A stretch of DNA of 64,000 nucleotides from positions 372,001-436,000 of the forward strand of contig CAVTHW010000020.1 of the NCBI GenBank assembly GCA_963734625.1. Reading direction: 5' to 3'. Shown piece after piece: positions 61,269 through 64,000 of the stretch. Position numbers and translations under genes: made by a program. This stretch comes from CAVTHW01 sp963734625. Lineage in GTDB: Bacteria; Acidobacteriota; Terriglobia; Bryobacterales; Bryobacteraceae. The notes beneath the pieces are model-generated. The model was given only the letters and a program-made list of their open reading frames with translations. It did no database searches and was not told the DNA's origin. Position 1 is the stretch's first letter; each line of letters begins with the position of its first letter.

Positions 61269-63072
61269 ATTGAACTCGAGTTCCTTTCTCAGTCTGTTCT
61301 TCTTTTCGCAGGATGCAGTTGCCGCAGGCGAGCAGGCTCAATCCGGTAGCCATGAAGCAGCGGAAGGCATCCAGCGGGCTGCAGACGATGGGCTCTCCGC
61401 GCACATTGAAACTGGTGTTGACGAGCACGGCGCAGCCCGTCCGCGCCCTGAATGCCGCGAGCAGATCGTAGAAACGCGGATTCGTTTCGCGGCGAACCGT
61501 CTGGACCCGCGCCGAGTAGTCCAGGTGAGTCACGGCGGGAATGGTGGAACGCGCCTGGTGCAGGCGTTCCAGGCCCACCAGGCTGCTGTCGGCTGGGAAC
61601 CTCAACTCCGGCCGCACGCCGGCTACCAGCAGCATGTAGGGGCTCTCCACGTCGAGATCGAAATACTCGCGAGCGTACTCCTCCATGACCGCTGGCGCGA
61701 AGGGTCGAAAGCTCTCCCGGAACTTGATCTTGAGGTTGAGAACAGACTGCATCTGAGGAGAACGCGGGTCCGCCAGAATCGACCGGGCGCCCAGCGCGCG
61801 AGGCCCGAACTCCATGCGCCCTTGAAACCAGCCGGCTGCCTCGCCTCGCTCCAGGGCATCTACCGTGGTTGCCAGCAACTGTTCGTCCGAGACGGTGTGA
61901 AATACCGCGCCCGCGCCTCCGAGCATGGTTTCGATCTCATCCTGACGCCAGGCGGGGCCCAGGAAGGACCCGCGCATGCCATCGCCGCCGACCGGCGCCA
62001 GGCGCGGGTTCCGAGCATGCTGATGATAAGCGCACAGCGCCGCACCCAGCGCGCCCCCGGCATCCCCCGCGGCGGGCTGAATCCAAAGCCGGTCAAACTG
62101 GCCGTCGCTGAGCACCTTCGCATTGGCCACGCAGTTCAGGGCCACGCCTCCCGCCAGGCACAATTGGCGCATGCCGGTCTGGCGGGCGGCCCGCCGCGTC
62201 AGCCTGAGCATCGCCTCCTCCAGCACGGCCTGGATCGAGGCGGCCATGTCCATGTGGAACGTTGTCAGCTCGGCTTCCGCCTCGCGCGGCGGCTGCCCAA
62301 ACAAACTTGCAAACCGGGCGTTCGTCATTCGGAGGCCGGTGCAGAAATCGAAGTAAGACAGGTTCAACCGGAAGCTGCCGTCGTCCCTCAGGTCGAGGAG
62401 TTCGTCCAGGATAGTCTGGCTGTATCGCGGCGCCCCGTACGGCGCCAGGCCCATAAGCTTGTACTCCCCCGAGTTGACCTTGAAACCCGTGTAATACGTG
62501 AACGCCGAATAGAGCAAGCCTAGTGAGTGCGGGAATCGGATTTCCTCCAAAAGCTCGATCGAATCCCCCCTGCCGGCGGCAATCGACGTGGTGGCCCACT
62601 CTCCGACGCCGTCCACGGTGAGAATAGCCGCCTCCTCAAACGGCGACGGGTAAAAGGCCGAGGCGGCATGGCTCATGTGATGCTCCCCGAACAGGAGCCG
62701 CCCGCTCCAATCGGCCTTGTCGGAATGCTTCCTCAGCTCGCGTTCAAGCACGCTCCGCTGGAAAAGCTTCTCCCGCAGCCAGACCGGCATGGCGAGATGG
62801 AAAGAACGAAATCCGCGAGGCGCGAATGTAAGATAAGTCTCGAGAATTCGCTCGAACTTCAAGAACGGTTTCTCGTAGAATGCCACGAAATCGATTTCTT
62901 CCGGCTTGAGGCCGGCCTCCTGGATGCACCAGCGGACGGCCTCGTGTGGGAACGAAGCGTCATGTTTAACGCGGGTGAAGCGTTCCTCCTGAGCGGCGGC
63001 CACGACGACCCCGCCGTCCACAATTGCGGCGGCACTATCGTGATAGAAGGCCGATATCCCCAGGGTTTTCAA
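61243..63072 (-). CDS. Carbamoyltransferase of the NodU/CmcH family
   Basis: This 609-residue enzyme begins MKTLGISAFYHDSAAAIVDG, the conserved N-terminal ATP/carbamoyl-phosphate-fold start. Downstream are FGEHHMSHAASAFYPSPFEE, AILTVDGVGEWATTSIAAGR, LCLAGGVALNCVANAKVL, WFQGRMEFGPRALGARSILA (the YrdC-like domain signature) and the C-terminal VLVNTSFNVRGEPIVCSPLD. The full length is present. It transfers a carbamoyl group to hydroxyls of sugars or natural products. It lies between SGNH and DUF5989/SxtJ genes in tight coupling. Confidence 0.93.
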   Translation of the reverse strand: MKTLGISAFYHDSAAAIVDGGVVVAAAQEERFTRVKHDASFPHEAVRWCIQEAGLKPEEIDFVAFYEKPFLKFERILETYLTFAPRGFRSFHLAMPVWLREKLFQRSVLERELRKHSDKADWSGRLLFGEHHMSHAASAFYPSPFEEAAILTVDGVGEWATTSIAAGRGDSIELLEEIRFPHSLGLLYSAFTYYTGFKVNSGEYKLMGLAPYGAPRYSQTILDELLDLRDDGSFRLNLSYFDFCTGLRMTNARFASLFGQPPREAEAELTTFHMDMAASIQAVLEEAMLRLTRRAARQTGMRQLCLAGGVALNCVANAKVLSDGQFDRLWIQPAAGDAGGALGAALCAYHQHARNPRLAPVGGDGMRGSFLGPAWRQDEIETMLGGAGAVFHTVSDEQLLATTVDALERGEAAGWFQGRMEFGPRALGARSILADPRSPQMQSVLNLKIKFRESFRPFAPAVMEEYAREYFDLDVESPYMLLVAGVRPELRFPADSSLVGLERLHQARSTIPAVTHLDYSARVQTVRRETNPRFYDLLAAFRARTGCAVLVNTSFNVRGEPIVCSPLDAFRCFMATGLSLLACGNCILRKEEQTEKGTRVQYAGQFDPD

Positions 63073-63081
63073 TTCAGGACT

Positions 63082-63231
63082 CTAGAACAACGAATAGATG
63101 AATGGCGCGACGGCCGAGGACTGCGCCAGCAGGAGGAGCCCGCCGACCGCAAGCATAGCCAGGAGTATGGGCAGCAGCCACAGCTTCTTTCGAACCCGCA
63201 GGAAGGCCCAGAATTCAGCCATGAAACGCAT
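63082..63231 (-). CDS. Small membrane protein of the DUF5989 type
   Basis: This 49-residue protein is missed by length-limited gene calls. It begins MRFMAEFWAFLRVRKKLWLL with a membrane helix (PILLAMLAVGGLLLLAQSSA) and a C terminus APFIYSLF. The FWAFLRVRKKLWLLP start and size match the DUF5989 family that habitually sits next to SxtJ and carbamoyltransferase genes. Its stop at 63082 lies 10 bases before the carbamoyltransferase start. Function unknown; it may anchor or support the pair. Confidence 0.75.
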   Translation of the reverse strand: MRFMAEFWAFLRVRKKLWLLPILLAMLAVGGLLLLAQSSAVAPFIYSLF

Positions 63232-63233
63232 AC

Positions 63234-63674
63234 TTAAAAAGGAAGCTCCATGGAATTCGATACGCTTTCCGGCTTGCGCGGGTGCCAGTAGCCACCACCC
63301 TCCGGGGCCGGATCAAGCCGGAGGCCCACCGATCGCGAACGGGTCAGCCGAAGCATCGCCGCCACCGGCGTCATCAGCCCGAAGAACAAAATCGCCATCA
63401 GGACGGGCGCCGTAATACGGTGCAGCACGATAGCCGCGCGCCACGCGAGCCGATGCACGGGCCCCAGCAGCTCAGCCCGCACCACTGCTACCGCCAGAAC
63501 TAGGCAAGCCGCGATCAGAAACGGCCAGCGCACCGACCGGGACCACAGCCAGGGCAGCAGCCCCATCGCCGCCAGAAACCCACTGAGAACAAATCCGAAA
63601 GCTCTATCGGTCGAGAGCCGCACGGCGCCGTCGACCCGTAGCTGCTCGTGAGCCACGAAAACAGCCCTCACCAT
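63234..63674 (-). CDS. SxtJ-family membrane protein
   Basis: This 146-residue protein has about three membrane helices: FGFVLSGFLAAMGLLPWLWS, WPFLIAACLVLAVAVV and APVLMAILFFGLMTPVAAML. It is followed by the LDPAPEGGGYWHPRKPES tail, which resembles SxtJ proteins in saxitoxin-type and carbamoyltransferase clusters. The start is ATG 63674. The order SxtJ, DUF5989, carbamoyltransferase is typical. A precise function is not established. Confidence 0.78.
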   Translation of the reverse strand: MVRAVFVAHEQLRVDGAVRLSTDRAFGFVLSGFLAAMGLLPWLWSRSVRWPFLIAACLVLAVAVVRAELLGPVHRLAWRAAIVLHRITAPVLMAILFFGLMTPVAAMLRLTRSRSVGLRLDPAPEGGGYWHPRKPESVSNSMELPF

Positions 63675-63720
63675 GCGTCCAGTATATCCCAGGCGGCCCG
63701 CAGGGGCCCGAAGTTCGCCA

Positions 63721-64000
63721 TCAAACGCCCTGGTCGGCCGCGCTCTGGGCGGCGGCCGAGGCTCTGCTCTTCTTCCGTTGCCGCCGCTCCATGATGAGAA
63801 GTTCGCGCCGGCGCCGCAGTTTCACCCGGGCGTCGACTTTGCGCCAGAACTTGCGAAAGTAGTCCGCGGCCGAAGCCAGCGAGAAGACCAGCACGCCCCA
63901 CATCCACAGCATGCCCCACCACAGCAGCGGCGGGTAGCGTATGCTCAGCAGCAGCAGGCTGACGGCGACCACCTCCAGGAGCATCTTCGTCTTGCCCAGG
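63721..64000 (-). CDS. pgsA: C-terminal end of a CDP-alcohol phosphatidyltransferase (PgsA-like), partial
   Basis: The frame is open to the window edge, where it reads LGKTKMLLEVVAVSLLLLSI, then WGMLWMWGVLVFSLASAADY and FRKFWRKVDARVKLRRRR. The KTKM followed by membrane helices and a basic tail match the end of CDP-diacylglycerol-glycerol-3-phosphate phosphatidyltransferase. The active site lies upstream, outside the window, so the call rests on the C terminus only. It is on the same strand as SxtJ, 46 bases upstream of it. Confidence 0.65.
   Translation of the reverse strand, partial: LGKTKMLLEVVAVSLLLLSIRYPPLLWWGMLWMWGVLVFSLASAADYFRKFWRKVDARVKLRRRRELLIMERRQRKKSRASAAAQSAADQGV

Noticed and set aside
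1..64000. tRNA or rRNA genes
   Set aside because: I looked for cloverleaf and rRNA core sequence in the intergenic gaps and recognised none. A tRNAscan or Infernal run would be decisive.

Overview
The window looks like high-GC chromosomal DNA of an Acidobacteriota member, most likely near the Solibacter/Bryobacter lineage (inference). The best markers are a long ADOP-type MacB/FtsX permease translationally coupled to a PadR regulator, a PknB-type kinase with a TPR tail, a GH78/PL10 pectin-degradation pair and a carbamoyltransferase/SxtJ/DUF5989 group. No rRNA, tRNA or CRISPR array was recognised.

Region 1 (1-12.4 kb, plus strand, all frames intact) is a continuous redox operon: etfB, etfA, a membrane Fe-S oxidoreductase of the ETF:(methyl)menaquinone oxidoreductase type, hdrA, then hdrC, hdrB, a second hdrA, mvhD, mvhG and mvhA. 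It encodes an HdrABC-MvhADG heterodisulfide-reductase/[NiFe]-hydrogenase set beside an ETF-to-quinone module. No coenzyme M/B chemistry is visible, so electrons probably move between H2, ferredoxin, an unknown HdrB substrate and ETF/quinone.

Region 2 (12.4-24.8 kb) is an eroded accessory stretch. It holds a 157-bp tandem duplication, a frameshifted Ser/Thr kinase-TPR gene, a PadR remnant, an intact ADOP permease with its PadR gene and a clear double-palindrome operator, a dead second ADOP permease, a HEPN-MNT toxin-antitoxin pair bracketed by copies of the hlyD 3' end, hlyD itself, a 2H phosphoesterase and a GxxExxY gene inside CGCAAAG-type repeats.

Region 3 (24.8-36.5 kb) holds a GH78 alpha-L-rhamnosidase and a PL10 pectate lyase (both frameshifted), a Xer recombinase, a CCA/poly(A) nucleotidyltransferase, an erythromycin-esterase-like protein, a DMT transporter, a sugar isomerase/epimerase and a ferredoxin. 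Region 4 (36.5-48.4 kb) has a GT28-type glycosyltransferase, an uncharacterised operon of exported proteins ending in an AraC-type gene, hrpB and fabH, a SprT-like metallopeptidase, small membrane proteins, a 38-residue secreted microprotein with its own terminator, and a CI/LexA-like repressor. Two operators with the same half-sites and spacing lie upstream of the repressor and of its small divergent neighbours.

Region 5 (48.4-64 kb) is housekeeping and envelope: ubiX, pheA, a LpxL-like acyltransferase, mnmA, SAM hydroxide adenosyltransferase, a beta-barrel protein, hicBA, an NfrB-like glycosyltransferase, a metallophosphoesterase, an M28 peptidase, two methyltransferases, an SGNH hydrolase, a carbamoyltransferase, DUF5989, SxtJ and the end of pgsA.

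A caution for the whole window: from about 13 kb onward many conserved genes (fabH, hrpB, mnmA, the isomerase, the acyltransferase and others) carry single-base frameshifts. Because several are normally essential or universal, consensus indel errors are at least as likely as real decay. The PadR remnant, the truncated ADOP copy and the displaced gene fragments look like true decay.
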